DNA of 64,000 nt from Ferruginibacter sp. (lineage in GTDB: Bacteria > Bacteroidota > Bacteroidia > Chitinophagales > Chitinophagaceae): positions 186,001 through 250,000 of the forward strand of contig JAEUVU010000003.1 in assembly GCA_016786725.1 (NCBI GenBank). The letters run 5' to 3'. Every line of letters starts with the position of its first letter. The stretch's first letter is position 1. Of the stretch, positions 1-8,263 are shown in pieces. The notes under the pieces were generated by a model. That model had not been told where the DNA came from, did not search any database, and saw only the letters and a list, made by a program, of their open reading frames with translations. The position numbers and the translations under genes were made by a program.

Positions 1-210
1 AAAATGGGAGTTACTGAGGAAGATCCGGCGGAACTGAAAATAACTGTTGACGGGGAAAAAGAAACCATAGAAGAGTTTATGGCAACAGATGTAAGCGGCG
101 GCGGTGCAGACCAGACATATTTTACTTTCTCAACTTCTGCTAAAATGCCGGTTATCCTGCGGATGAAAAATGAATTTTATATTGTGCTGAAGGAAATAAA
201 GACAAAATAA
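1..210 (+). CDS. C-terminal fragment of unidentified protein
   Basis: The reading frame is already open at the first base, so the Met at position 4 is not necessarily the start and the gene probably begins upstream of the window. About 69 residues remain. They are acidic at first (GVTEEDPAEL) and end in a beta-rich stretch (FTFSTSAKMP, EFYIVLKEIK). I see no signal peptide, membrane segment or known motif. It converges on the dehydratase gene, whose stop lies 3 nt away. Function unknown. Confidence 0.5.
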   Translation, partial: KMGVTEEDPAELKITVDGEKETIEEFMATDVSGGGADQTYFTFSTSAKMPVILRMKNEFYIVLKEIKTK

Positions 211-212
211 GA

Positions 213-446
213 TCAGCCCGTCAGCTTATCAATGATAGCCGCCAGCTTACGGTCTTTTTCTGTTACAATATCTCCGGCATCATGTGTACTTAGCCAGATC
301 TCTACTTTATTATAGGTATTCTTCCAGGTGGGATGATGGTCCATTTTTTCAGCAGCCATAGCAACCCTTGTCATAAAAGCAAATGCTTTTGAAAAATCAG
401 GGAAAATGAATTCCTGGTACAGCTTATTATCAATTTCGGGCCACAT
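213..446 (-). CDS. phhB: 4a-hydroxytetrahydrobiopterin dehydratase (PCD/DCoH family)
   Basis: Pterin-4a-carbinolamine dehydratase removes water from 4a-hydroxytetrahydrobiopterin so the pterin cofactor of aromatic amino acid hydroxylases can be recycled. The 77-residue protein carries the family pattern in order: [11 protein letters not shown] (residues 15-25), the active-site [11 protein letters not shown] (31-41, with His37 and His38), and [13 protein letters not shown] (53-65, with His55). The length is somewhat below the usual 95-115 because the N-terminus is short, but all catalytic positions are kept. No hydroxylase gene is visible nearby. The next gene upstream on this strand begins 11 nt away, so co-transcription is likely. 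Confidence 0.93.
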   Translation of the reverse strand: MWPEIDNKLYQEFIFPDFSKAFAFMTRVAMAAEKMDHHPTWKNTYNKVEIWLSTHDAGDIVTEKDRKLAAIIDKLTG

Positions 447-456
447 AGTTATTTAT

Positions 457-891
457 TTAAAAGATGAGGTGCTGCTTGTTCTTTATTTTTTCATTCGTCA
501 TTTCATTAACCAATTGTACACCGGGTAAACTTTTGATGGATTGTATCAAAGCCTTTAACTCTTCTGCCGGAAAAGGATCGCCTTTTATCAGCCACAAAAA
601 ATCAAGGTGTTTGAATTCGGGCAACAGATATTCCCCGTCGTTTTCGTTGTTGTACAAATAGTGTGTAAGGCTGATGGCGGGAATTGCATATTCATAAATG
701 CTGAAAAAATACTTACGCTGCTTTTTGGTAAGCTGTATCTCTATATCATTATTAACCCTGAAGTTGAGGCCCAGCAATTGATTTAGCTGCCAGCTGAACT
801 GGTAATCTTTTATGGGTGCAACAATGCCCAGCAGCGCAGCATCTTCAAAAAATTCTTCTGCTAAAGCTTCGTTGTCAATTTTTAATTTCAT
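457..891 (-). CDS. IPExxxVDY family protein
   Basis: A 144-residue protein of a small Bacteroidota-specific family of unknown function. The frame stays open further upstream, but I place the start at the ATG giving MKLKIDNEAL because a longer version would overlap the toxin gene and because family members begin this way. Visible features: a repeated aromatic/hydrophobic beta pattern (DYQFSWQLNQLLGLNF), the segment EYAIPAISLTHYLYNN, and a C-terminal half (LPEFKHLDFLWLIKGD) followed by an amphipathic helix. No signal peptide or membrane span. It starts 1 nt downstream of the toxin stop, so it may be co-transcribed with that module. The biochemical role is not known to me. Confidence 0.75.
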   Translation of the reverse strand: MKLKIDNEALAEEFFEDAALLGIVAPIKDYQFSWQLNQLLGLNFRVNNDIEIQLTKKQRKYFFSIYEYAIPAISLTHYLYNNENDGEYLLPEFKHLDFLWLIKGDPFPAEELKALIQSIKSLPGVQLVNEMTNEKIKNKQHLIF

Positions 892-892
892 T

Positions 893-1228
893 TTAAAGAA
901 GGCCTGACCTGGCAAGGATTTGATTGATAAATTCTTTCGAGATTGACTCTTTATCTGCCTTATCAAAAATACTGACGAGAAAAAGCCTGTTTGAAATAAT
1001 TTTAACGCAAATTATGACTCTTGCTCCACCGCTTTTACCCGCTCTTTTAGATTTGATATTCATACGTACCTTGAAACAATTATTTCCAAGGCTTACCCCT
1101 GTAAATGGATTTTCAATAAGTTGTTGTATCAGAAGTTCGAAATCTTTATGGATTGAAGTGTATTTTTTAGAAAGAAGTTTTAGTTCTTTTTCAAATTGAG
1201 GCAGGGCAATTATTTCAATTTTTGCCAT
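893..1228 (-). CDS. Type II toxin, RelE/ParE superfamily
   Basis: 111 residues with the RelE-like layout: an N-terminal PQFEKELKLLSKKYTSIHKDF helix pair, then the beta-sheet segment with conserved basic residues, KSKRAGKSGGARVI (residues about 59-72), ending in FDKADKESIS. The pattern 'R-x-GKSGG-x-R-(I/V)' is typical of RelE/HigB-like mRNA interferases that cut mRNA on the ribosome. Its start overlaps the end of the antitoxin gene by 14 nt, the usual translational coupling of toxin-antitoxin pairs. Whether it is active as an RNase cannot be told from sequence alone. Confidence 0.82.
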   Translation of the reverse strand: MAKIEIIALPQFEKELKLLSKKYTSIHKDFELLIQQLIENPFTGVSLGNNCFKVRMNIKSKRAGKSGGARVIICVKIISNRLFLVSIFDKADKESISKEFINQILARSGLL

Positions 1229-1460
1229 TATTTAATTCCTTTAAAAGATCAGTGGCAGACTTTGCTTTTAATTTTCCTGTTTCTACAAGCTTTAGTTCTT
1301 TAAATCCCTTTAAAAGGGCTGCTTTTCTCTTAGTACTGACAGGCGAACTTCTTTTATTCTCTGATTCAGTTGTAACTTCTAAAAAATCAAACGACTTTAA
1401 GAGCTCTTTAGTAAAAGCCGCTTTGTTTTGCCTTTTTATTTTTACAATTAAAGTTTCCAT
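1215..1460 (-). CDS. Putative antitoxin of the RelE-type module
   Basis: 81 residues starting at the ATG for METLIVKIKR. A longer start at 1493 would run into the peptidase gene and is not needed. The protein is Lys/Glu-rich with a beta-strand start (METLIVKIK), a helix with KAAFTKELLKSFDFLEV, and a helical C-terminus (SATDLLKELN). This size and layout fit the short antitoxins that precede RelE-like toxins in Bacteroidota, though I cannot name a DNA-binding fold. The assignment rests mainly on its 14-nt overlap with the downstream toxin gene. Confidence 0.7.
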   Translation of the reverse strand: METLIVKIKRQNKAAFTKELLKSFDFLEVTTESENKRSSPVSTKRKAALLKGFKELKLVETGKLKAKSATDLLKELNNGKN

Positions 1461-1476
1461 ATTTAAAATTAAAAAA

Positions 1477-3138
1477 TTAAAATACCAAGTCAAAACTTAT
1501 TTCTTCTGCACCCCTTTTAACAATCACTTTCGTAGCATCGCCTTTTTTAAACTTTCCCAGCGTTTGCATATAACCCTGCACATCCGGCACTTTATATTCA
1601 CCTATCTGTATGATCACATCGCCGGTTTTTAACCCTGCCTTTTGTGCAGGCTTTCCTTCGCTGATGCCATCGGCCCTTACGCCGGTTCCGGTATAAGTAT
1701 AATCAGGCATAATACCCATGCTCACACTAAAACTACGCTTGCCCATTTGCTGCGGCTCACGGGTTTTGGTAAAAGCAAGTTTGCCTTTATCGTTTGTTTT
1801 TTCAATTACGTTGTAAATATATTTTATCAGCATCAGCTCACCGGTGTAGTTAATTTTACCAGCATCATCGCTGGGCTTATGATAATCACTGTGAGAGCCG
1901 GTGAAGAAAAACAACACCGGAATATCTTTCCTGTAAAAAGAGGTGTGATCACTGGGACCGGTACCGCTGCTGTCGAAGTTTATTTTAAAATAAGCATCTG
2001 TTGCAGAAAGCTGCTGCCCCCAGGTGGGCGAAGTTCCATAACCGCCAATGGTAAATCCGTGGGTGCTGTCATTTAACCGGCCAACCATATCCATGTTTAT
2101 CATGTAATTGGTTTTGGTAAGATCAACCGTTGGATGTTCGGTGTAATATTTACTGCCGAACAATCCCAGCTCTTCACCAGAAAAAGCAACGAAGAGGTAG
2201 TTGTTATTTTTTAAAGTTGAACTTTTTAATTGCTTGCCCAGTTCAATCAGTGCAGCAGTGCCGCTTGCGTTATCATCAGCGCCATTGTGTATCATAGGCG
2301 TTGTTCCTGCATATAAAGAATTATGATCCTCTCCATAACCCAGGTGATCGTAATGGGCGCCGATGATTACGGTGTTTGCTGCGCCATTGTTTATATACCC
2401 TATTACATTATGGCCAATTCTTTTTTTCTGGCCTATCAAAATATCAATAGTATAATCTGCAAAACCCAGTTCATCATTCAAAAAACGTTTTTTAATTTCC
2501 TTGCTTATATACAGCACCGGAATTTTTGCCGCTTCTGCTTTTGATTTCGGATCGAAACGCAAACTGTCATTTATACCAGAACTGTTGTACACTAGCAATG
2601 CGGCAGCCCCCTTTGTTGCCACTTTATCTGCTTTTTTTGCAATTGCATCTTCAATATCAAAATGAGGGTTGTTCTTATTCTGTTCAAGGGTTTCTTTCAA
2701 ATCCCAGAACCAAACGGATTCACTTTGGGGCATGGCTATGGCCGATGAAGAAACAACCTTTCCATTGCCGCAGCAGTTCAACGGAAAATAATCTGTGTTT
2801 AACCTCAGGTTAAAACCGTTGATGGCAAGGCCGTTTGCAGATTTTAATTCTTTTCCTTCCGGCACATCAAACTGTTGTATAAAAGTTCCGTTCTCCCCCT
2901 TTGGTTCCAGGCCGGCTTCTTCCATTTTTTTGCTGATGTACTCATAAGCAAGTTTTTCGCCGGCGCTTCCCGTTCTTCTCCCTTCCAGTTTATCATCGGC
3001 CAAAAAACCAATATGGCTTTGCAGGGCAACTATAACAGCTTTATCAGCTTTTTGCTGCGCTTTTATTTTTGCCTTGTTATTTTTTTGTGCAGAACAAATG
3101 GTTGAAACAAAGAGCAGCAACCAGAAAATACGTTTCAT
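1477..3138 (-). CDS. Secreted M28 family metallopeptidase with PDZ domain
   Basis: 553 residues from the ATG at 3138 (MKRIFW); this start puts the signal peptide LLLFVSTICSAQ at the N-terminus, whereas the longer frame would not. Order: signal peptide (1-17), helical region, PA-like insert (about 110-240), M28 catalytic domain, C-terminal PDZ domain (about 480-553, GISEGKPAQKAGLKTGDVI). The di-zinc ligands are visible: GAHYDHLG (His262), NGADDNASG (Asp288/289), GEELGLFGS (catalytic Glu322/Glu323), NMDMVG (Asp350) and SDYHKPSDD (His420). This fits an aminopeptidase acting in the periplasm or outside the cell. It is transcribed towards the antitoxin gene, 16 nt away. Confidence 0.92.
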   Translation of the reverse strand: MKRIFWLLLFVSTICSAQKNNKAKIKAQQKADKAVIVALQSHIGFLADDKLEGRRTGSAGEKLAYEYISKKMEEAGLEPKGENGTFIQQFDVPEGKELKSANGLAINGFNLRLNTDYFPLNCCGNGKVVSSSAIAMPQSESVWFWDLKETLEQNKNNPHFDIEDAIAKKADKVATKGAAALLVYNSSGINDSLRFDPKSKAEAAKIPVLYISKEIKKRFLNDELGFADYTIDILIGQKKRIGHNVIGYINNGAANTVIIGAHYDHLGYGEDHNSLYAGTTPMIHNGADDNASGTAALIELGKQLKSSTLKNNNYLFVAFSGEELGLFGSKYYTEHPTVDLTKTNYMINMDMVGRLNDSTHGFTIGGYGTSPTWGQQLSATDAYFKINFDSSGTGPSDHTSFYRKDIPVLFFFTGSHSDYHKPSDDAGKINYTGELMLIKYIYNVIEKTNDKGKLAFTKTREPQQMGKRSFSVSMGIMPDYTYTGTGVRADGISEGKPAQKAGLKTGDVIIQIGEYKVPDVQGYMQTLGKFKKGDATKVIVKRGAEEISFDLVF

Positions 3139-3234
3139 GTATGTGGGTTTGTTGTAGAAGGCCAAAGGTAATTCAGCAATTGGCTAATTAGAGTAAATAA
3201 TATGTAAAATTTCATTTGCCTGCAGCAAAGGTTT

Positions 3235-3298
3235 GCCACAGAGACACGGAAGCATAAAAGAGAGCTTGTAATTTTCCGTGCTTCTGTGTTTCTGTGGC
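3235..3298. repeat. Intergenic inverted repeat (CTGTGGC family)
   Basis: Two 20-nt arms at 3235-3254 and 3279-3298 are reverse complements apart from two positions, both of which would still pair as G-U in RNA. The arms begin/end in GCCACAGAG / CTGTGGC. A related half-arm (CTGTGCCTCTGTGGC) occurs at 31658-31675 before the E1 gene, and a similar palindrome at 38429-38493. It lies in the 286-nt gap between the divergent peptidase and feoB genes. Confidence 0.85.
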
Positions 3299-3403
3299 GA
3301 TTTATTTTTGCAGCGAAGCTGAGAAAAGTTCTTCGAGGCATTTGTTTTCCGCATGGCGTATCCAACTTTCTCTAATTCGTAACCGTATCTATGCCTTAAC
3401 CGT

Positions 3404-3411
3404 TACTTTTG
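3404..3411 (+). promoter_or_regulatory. -7 promoter box of feoB
   Basis: TACTTTTG matches the Bacteroidota -7 consensus TAnnTTTG. It lies 13 nt before the TTG start of feoB, so the leader would be very short. No good TTTG -33 box is visible at the usual distance. Confidence 0.5.
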
Positions 3412-3424
3412 CAGCAATATTTCC

Positions 3425-5545
3425 TTGGCAAAAAAGATAAACATAGCATTAGTAGGCAACCCCAACAGCGGAAAAAGCTCCCTGTTCAATTACCTCACCG
3501 GCTTAAACCAGCAGGTTGGTAATTTTCCCGGAGTTACGGTGGATAAGAAAATGGGCCAAAGCCGGATATCGGAAGCCCTTTCTGCAACGATCATTGACCT
3601 GCCCGGTACTTACAGCCTCTATCCCAAACGGGCTGACGAATGGGTGGCTTACCGGGTTTTACTGGGCCAGGATGATGCCATTAAACCAGATATGGTTTTG
3701 CTGGTTGCTGATGCCAGCAACTTAAAACGCAATCTTTTATTCTGCTCCCAGATAATTGACCTGAACATACCGGTAGTGGTGGCGCTTACCATGATGGACC
3801 TTGCCAAGCGTAAAGGAACGCAGATTGATATACCGGGCCTGGAGAGAGAACTGGGGGTACCTATTGTTCCTGTCAATCCAAGAAAAAACAAAGGCATTGA
3901 CCAGTTAAAAAAAGTTATTGACCAATCAGCCGGCCATTTATACCAGCCACCACCCCGTGATTTTATTGATACGCATGAACTGGCACCCAATGCTATTGAA
4001 GAGGTAAAAAAGCATTACCCGGAAATAAGCAATTACACGGCGGTGCATTACCTCATCAACCACGAACAGTTTTTGTTGAAGCATGGGATGCAGGAAACGA
4101 TTGAGCAAATAGAGGTTGATAATAAATTCAACCCAACCAAAACGCAGGCAGAAGAAATTATGCAGCGTTACGGCCATATCAAACACATCATGCAGCAAAC
4201 GGTTATTGAAGCCGATCCGCTGCAGAAAGCGCTTTTTACCGAAAGGCTCGATGATGTGTTGCTGCACCGCCGCTGGGGTTATTTGATTTTACTGTCGGTT
4301 TTGTTCCTATTGTTTCAAAGTGTTTTCTGGGTTGCCAAGTATCCTATGGATGGCATTGAATGGGCTTTTGGAGAATTGGGTGGTATGCTCAGCAACAGCC
4401 TGCCCCAAGCCTGGTGGAGCGACCTGCTTATCAATGGTGTGGTGGCCGGATTGAGCGGCATCGTAATTTTTATTCCGCAGATAATGATCTTATTCGGGCT
4501 GATAACAATTTTGGAAGACACCGGTTACATGGCCCGTATCAGTTTTCTTACAGATAAACTCATGCGCAAGGTTGGGTTAAATGGAAAAAGTGTAATGCCC
4601 ATGATCAGCGGCTTTGCCTGTGCCGTGCCGGCTATTATGACGGCAAGAAATATTGAGAATAAAAAAGAAAGACTGCTTACCATTATGGTAACACCACTGA
4701 TGAGCTGCAGCGCCAGGTTGCCGGTTTATACTATTTTAATTGCGCTGGTCATTCCTTCAAAATTATATTTTGGGTTTTTAAGTTTACAGGGTTTGGTGAT
4801 GATGGTTTTATACCTGCTGGGAACTGTGCTGGCGCTGATAGTAGCCTGGGTAATGAAATGGTTCATCAAAAGCGCCGAACGTAGTTTTTTTATTTTGGAA
4901 CTGCCAACCTACCGGGCACCCCGTTGGAAGAATGCTTTAACCACCATGATAGAAAAGGCAAAGATATTTGTGTTTGATGCCGGTAAAGTGATCATGATGA
5001 TAAGCCTGCTGCTATGGGCGCTCAGTACTTATGGACCAAAACAAAAAATGGCCAATGTTACTGCAAAGTATGAACAGCTTATAAAAGCCAATCCACAACA
5101 AACAGATGAATTAAACAAGCAACGTAAAACAGAATTGTTGCAAAGTTCATATGCAGGCATTTTGGGTAAATCCATAGAGCCTGCTATACGCCCGCTTGGG
5201 TACGACTGGAAGATAGGTATTGCACTGATCACTTCTTTTGCTGCCCGTGAAGTTTTTGTAGGCACGATGGCAACCCTGTACAGTGTTGGCGAAGATGCTG
5301 ATGAGAACAACACAACCCTGCGCCAGAAAATGGCTGCTGCTGTAAGGCAAGATGGCAGCAAGGTTTACAATCTTGCAACCGGTTTATCGCTGCTGATGTT
5401 TTATGTAATAGCCATGCAGTGCATGAGCACACTGGCTGTTGTAAAAAGAGAAACCAAAAGCTGGAAATGGCCCATCATACAACTCGTTTACATGACCGGG
5501 CTGGCCTATCTGCTGAGCTGGGTTGTGTACAGGATCTTTATCTGA
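3425..5545 (+). CDS. feoB: Ferrous iron transporter FeoB
   Basis: 706-residue inner-membrane Fe(II) transporter. The N-terminal G domain has G1 GNPNSGKS (11-18), switch Thr38, G3 DLPG (58-61) and a G4 position reading TMMD (122-125), where the family norm is N-x-x-D. The membrane part starts near residue 285 and includes the two FeoB gate blocks: GFACAVPAIMTARNIENKKE (396-415) with TPLMSCSARLP (423-433), and SFAAREVFVGTMATLY (604-619). The only start in this position is TTG, directly after a good -7 box. No feoA is next to it or fused to it in this window. A hydrophilic loop near 537-575 separates transmembrane segments. The G4 substitution could alter GTP selectivity or turnover, which is inference. 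Confidence 0.96.
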   Translation: MAKKINIALVGNPNSGKSSLFNYLTGLNQQVGNFPGVTVDKKMGQSRISEALSATIIDLPGTYSLYPKRADEWVAYRVLLGQDDAIKPDMVLLVADASNLKRNLLFCSQIIDLNIPVVVALTMMDLAKRKGTQIDIPGLERELGVPIVPVNPRKNKGIDQLKKVIDQSAGHLYQPPPRDFIDTHELAPNAIEEVKKHYPEISNYTAVHYLINHEQFLLKHGMQETIEQIEVDNKFNPTKTQAEEIMQRYGHIKHIMQQTVIEADPLQKALFTERLDDVLLHRRWGYLILLSVLFLLFQSVFWVAKYPMDGIEWAFGELGGMLSNSLPQAWWSDLLINGVVAGLSGIVIFIPQIMILFGLITILEDTGYMARISFLTDKLMRKVGLNGKSVMPMISGFACAVPAIMTARNIENKKERLLTIMVTPLMSCSARLPVYTILIALVIPSKLYFGFLSLQGLVMMVLYLLGTVLALIVAWVMKWFIKSAERSFFILELPTYRAPRWKNALTTMIEKAKIFVFDAGKVIMMISLLLWALSTYGPKQKMANVTAKYEQLIKANPQQTDELNKQRKTELLQSSYAGILGKSIEPAIRPLGYDWKIGIALITSFAAREVFVGTMATLYSVGEDADENNTTLRQKMAAAVRQDGSKVYNLATGLSLLMFYVIAMQCMSTLAVVKRETKSWKWPIIQLVYMTGLAYLLSWVVYRIFI

Positions 5546-5562
5546 TTGCTTGTTCCGGTATT

Positions 5563-6105
5563 TTAAAACCTCACATACTTTTCAACCAGTTTTTTATCTA
5601 TCCCTTTTTGTCTTGCCTTTTTTGCCTGCCTTCGCAAAATAAATTCAAACATACTCATCCAGCCTGGCAGGTTGCTTTCGCTGATATCAAATAACCAGGC
5701 CAGCGCCAGTTTATCTTTGGGGAAACCGTTTGGCTTACAAAGCCCGTCGTTGGCCAGGCCATAGCCTATCTGCAACGATTGCTCAAACCCTCGGCTGGCT
5801 GGCCTTAGCTCTACCAGGAATTTACAAGGGCTGCCGCTCCTGTTCCTGAACAGGTGGTTAATATTGGGCTCTGCGGTAGCGGATTGGCCCGGAGAAAGGG
5901 TATGCACTGCTTTGCCAAGCTGCACCTGCACCTGGCCTTCCAGGCAATCAAATTTTTCAGCGTATGTTTTATGATAATGCAGCCCTACGCCGCCGCCATC
6001 AGCCAGTTCAACTTCTACCAAAGTACATTCACCATCGGTATCGGCATGTGTTTTTAAAAAAATAACCTGGTCTTTTTGTATGGGGTTATATATTTTTCTT
6101 TCCAT
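5563..6105 (-). CDS. Cupin domain protein
   Basis: 180 residues with one cupin barrel in the first 110: GLHYHKTYAEKFDCLEG (41-57) supplies the metal-type ligands His43, His45 and Glu50, and the second cupin motif contributes PNINHLF (His84). The last 70 residues (FGFPKDKLALAWLFDI and a basic tail RRQAKKARQKG) form a predicted helical extension that may touch the membrane or a partner. No signal peptide. Substrate and reaction cannot be inferred; cupins of this type include dioxygenases, isomerases and binding proteins. It converges on feoB with a 17-nt gap. Confidence 0.8.
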   Translation of the reverse strand: MERKIYNPIQKDQVIFLKTHADTDGECTLVEVELADGGGVGLHYHKTYAEKFDCLEGQVQVQLGKAVHTLSPGQSATAEPNINHLFRNRSGSPCKFLVELRPASRGFEQSLQIGYGLANDGLCKPNGFPKDKLALAWLFDISESNLPGWMSMFEFILRRQAKKARQKGIDKKLVEKYVRF

Positions 6106-6218
6106 GATGGCGCATTTACGTAAAAATAATATTGCCGGGATTTTTACCTGAGTGATTTAATTTTTTGCAGGCACAAGCTAAACTGTAAAAAAAAAAATCT
6201 CATTAAATTATTTTACTC

Positions 6219-6256
6219 TGAAAGCCCTCCCTGGAGAGCCTGTCCCGATTGTCGGG
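6219..6256. repeat. GC-rich hairpin/repeat downstream of lipoprotein gene
   Basis: Contains CCCTCCCTGGAGAG and a perfect 5-bp stem CCCGA-TTG-TCGGG (6244-6256) directly after the stop of the minus-strand lipoprotein gene. It is of the kind of C/G-rich palindrome found between genes throughout this window. It may terminate transcription, but there is no T-run right after the stem on the minus strand. Confidence 0.5.
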
Positions 6257-6262
6257 GGGGTT

Positions 6263-7420
6263 CTACCAATCAACCGCATAAATAATTTTATTTTTCACCT
6301 GCGGGTATAATTTGCGGTACAGTTCATTCAGCACATCTTCCCTGCGGGGCTCATTAAAGCGGCCGCCATTATTGTTATTGATGAGGCGCCAGTCGTTGGC
6401 GTTTAAAGCCCGGCTGTCGCCGCTGTAGGTTGCATATTCTTCTTCCCAGCGGTAATCTTCTCTAAAGGTATTGTACACAACAGTTTTATTGGCAGCAAGG
6501 TCATTGATGCGCAACTCCATATCTGCATTGGCTGTAAATGACTGCCGGGAAATATTAATCGTTGCATACACGGTTTGATAAATGATTTTTCCGCTGCTGT
6601 CTCGCCCAGCTTCCACACGCTGGCCGGCATTGCGGGTGTAAGCGTAGGTTTGCGGCCTGGGTATATAAACATTGCTGAGCCTGATGTTAACCTCCCAGTC
6701 CGGCACCACCTCCTCCCGCCGGGCTTCCCAATCGGTATAAAAGCGGGCAGGGTAGCGGCTGCTGTTGGTGCCCTTTAGTTCCCTTACAAGCGTTTGCTGA
6801 AAATATTCGTTGCTGTAATTATAACCGTAATTGCCCCAGCCGCCGGTATTAAAAAAGTAAGCATTATCCTGCAGCGGGTTTATCACTACATTCACAATGG
6901 CATTTTCAAAAGCCTCATCCATTTTCAGCTTGGCATCTTCATAACCGGGCACCAGTTTATCAGCTTTTTTAAAATAAGTGTAGGCTTTTTTGGCTTCGGT
7001 GCGGCCGGGCTTTTTTAAAGCTTCAGAAGCAAGGTTATAATAATCGGCGGCGGCCTCCTGCTTAAGAGCGCTGATGGTTTGGCTGTAATTAACCGGTTTT
7101 ACCACGCTGCTGGCGGCATCATTATCCACAATGGCATTGTGCATTTCCTGCAGGGTGTTGTAGGCGTTGATCATTTTGTCCCACCTTTCTAAATTAGCGG
7201 AGCTGCTGTAGCTGTTTATTTTGCGCAGGTTTCTTTCCTGTGCAAGGCTGTACAGGGTGGGCAGGGCTTTTAAGGCCAAGGTATCGTTGCTGCGTTTCTT
7301 TAAAGTTTTAACGGCATCAAATAAGGTATTGTCGTTATCGCTTCGGCCCAGGTAATCTTTGCTGGTGCTGCAGCTGGCTAAAAGGGCTAAGCTTATGAAG
7401 AAGTAAAAAATGTATCTCAT
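6263..7420 (-). CDS. Lipoprotein of unknown function
   Basis: 385 residues with a type II signal peptide and lipobox LLASC (Cys17), so it is probably anchored to a membrane. The first half is helical and TPR-like in character (ALPTLYSLAQERN; EAKKAYTYFKKADKLVPGYEDAKLKMDEAFENA). The second half is beta-rich with many Tyr/Arg/Asn residues (NVYIPRPQTYAYTRNAGQ, WEEEYATYSGDSRAL). No catalytic motif is seen. The same arrangement, helical repeats then a beta domain, suggests an envelope scaffold or assembly factor, but this is only inference. No operon partner: the next gene downstream lies on the opposite side of a hairpin. Confidence 0.75.
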   Translation of the reverse strand: MRYIFYFFISLALLASCSTSKDYLGRSDNDNTLFDAVKTLKKRSNDTLALKALPTLYSLAQERNLRKINSYSSSANLERWDKMINAYNTLQEMHNAIVDNDAASSVVKPVNYSQTISALKQEAAADYYNLASEALKKPGRTEAKKAYTYFKKADKLVPGYEDAKLKMDEAFENAIVNVVINPLQDNAYFFNTGGWGNYGYNYSNEYFQQTLVRELKGTNSSRYPARFYTDWEARREEVVPDWEVNIRLSNVYIPRPQTYAYTRNAGQRVEAGRDSSGKIIYQTVYATINISRQSFTANADMELRINDLAANKTVVYNTFREDYRWEEEYATYSGDSRALNANDWRLINNNNGGRFNEPRREDVLNELYRKLYPQVKNKIIYAVDW

Positions 7421-7532
7421 ACAGGGTTCTATTTAAGTATTGGACGACAGAACAGAACTAAATGTGACGGCAAAAGCGTTTCTTATAAAAAGATTAACAG
7501 AGGAAACTTGTTATGCAGCCCTGACTTTTAGC

Positions 7533-7832
7533 TTATTCCTGCAGGCGGTTTTTATAATCCATTCTGCTGTGTAATATCCTTACAATAATAACCTGGTTTA
7601 CGCCAGTTTCTTTATAAAATACAATATGCTCACCAGCCCTTAACCCCAATAGTTCATTTTCTACTTCGAAATAATTTTTACCTGTTAATTTCCCATCTGC
7701 CAAATCCTGGCAAAAAGACAAAAGCATGAGGTAATATTTGTCTGCCTGTTTTTCGGACCATACCTCAATGGTATAATTCCAGATGGAAGAAAGATCATCC
7801 GCGGCTTTATTGGTTAAAATGTATTTACCCAT
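7533..7832 (-). CDS. parE: ParE family toxin
   Basis: 99 residues with the ParE pattern: YILTNKAADDLSSIWNYTIEVWSEKQADKYY (residues 4-34), then RAGEHIVFYKET (65-76) and the end motif VRILHSRMDYKNRL (84-97). ParE toxins poison DNA gyrase. It follows the antitoxin gene with an 8-nt overlap, the normal order for parDE. Length is normal for the family. Confidence 0.93.
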   Translation of the reverse strand: MGKYILTNKAADDLSSIWNYTIEVWSEKQADKYYLMLLSFCQDLADGKLTGKNYFEVENELLGLRAGEHIVFYKETGVNQVIIVRILHSRMDYKNRLQE

Positions 7833-8076
7833 TTTTCTTCCTCGCAGCTTTTAATTTTTGCAGGTGTTTTTGAGGGTTAAAGTTTTTGGCTATGCCGCTC
7901 TCAATACCTTCAGCAATTTCTTTTTTTAAAACAAGGATCTTTGTTTCTTCCTCTTCCAGCAGCCGGAGGCCTGCCCTTATTACCTCACTGGCATTTTTAA
8001 AACGGCCCTTTGTTACTTTATCCTCAACAAAATTTTCAAAATGGTCTCCCAGTGATATTGATGTGTTGCGTCCCAT
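7825..8076 (-). CDS. parD: ParD family antitoxin
   Basis: 83 residues from the ATG at 8076 (MGRNTSISLGDHFENFV); the longer upstream frame has no ribbon-helix-helix character and crosses the operator, so it is rejected. The N-terminal ribbon-helix-helix domain shows NTSISLGDHFENFVEDKV and the strongly conserved ParD string NASEVIRAGLRLLEEEE (residues 28-44). The C-terminal helix, which would bind ParE, ends in LKAARKKNG. A 17-nt dyad just upstream is a likely site for autorepression. Confidence 0.93.
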   Translation of the reverse strand: MGRNTSISLGDHFENFVEDKVTKGRFKNASEVIRAGLRLLEEEETKILVLKKEIAEGIESGIAKNFNPQKHLQKLKAARKKNG

Positions 8077-8096
8077 GATCTGAATTTTGATTAAAG

Positions 8097-8113
8097 TTAC
8101 CAATTTTTGGTAA
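8097..8113. promoter_or_regulatory. Candidate ParD operator (perfect dyad)
   Basis: TTACCAA-TTT-TTGGTAA is a perfect 7+7 bp dyad that ends 20 nt before the parD start. On the minus strand the sequence TAACTTTA, close to a TAnnTTTG -7 box, abuts its edge (8090-8097). Position and symmetry fit ParD autorepression. Binding is inferred. Confidence 0.55.
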
Positions 8114-8263
8114 TTTTTTAAATTTAGGAAGAGATAATTTGCAGGCCTGTTTTGGGTTGAAGAATAGTGTTGGGGCCCCCGAAACGGCATTGGTTATAAA
8201 CCAGGCGCCGGCAAGCGAGCTACCTGCGGCGGTAGAAAACCGATTTAATAAGACATAACCCCT

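Noticed and set aside
1642..2076. 144-residue plus-strand ORF
   Set aside because: Antisense to the M28 peptidase domain with all zinc ligands.
3139..3365. Small minus-strand ORF upstream of the peptidase
   Set aside because: It reads through the inverted repeat at 3235-3298 and has no coding character.
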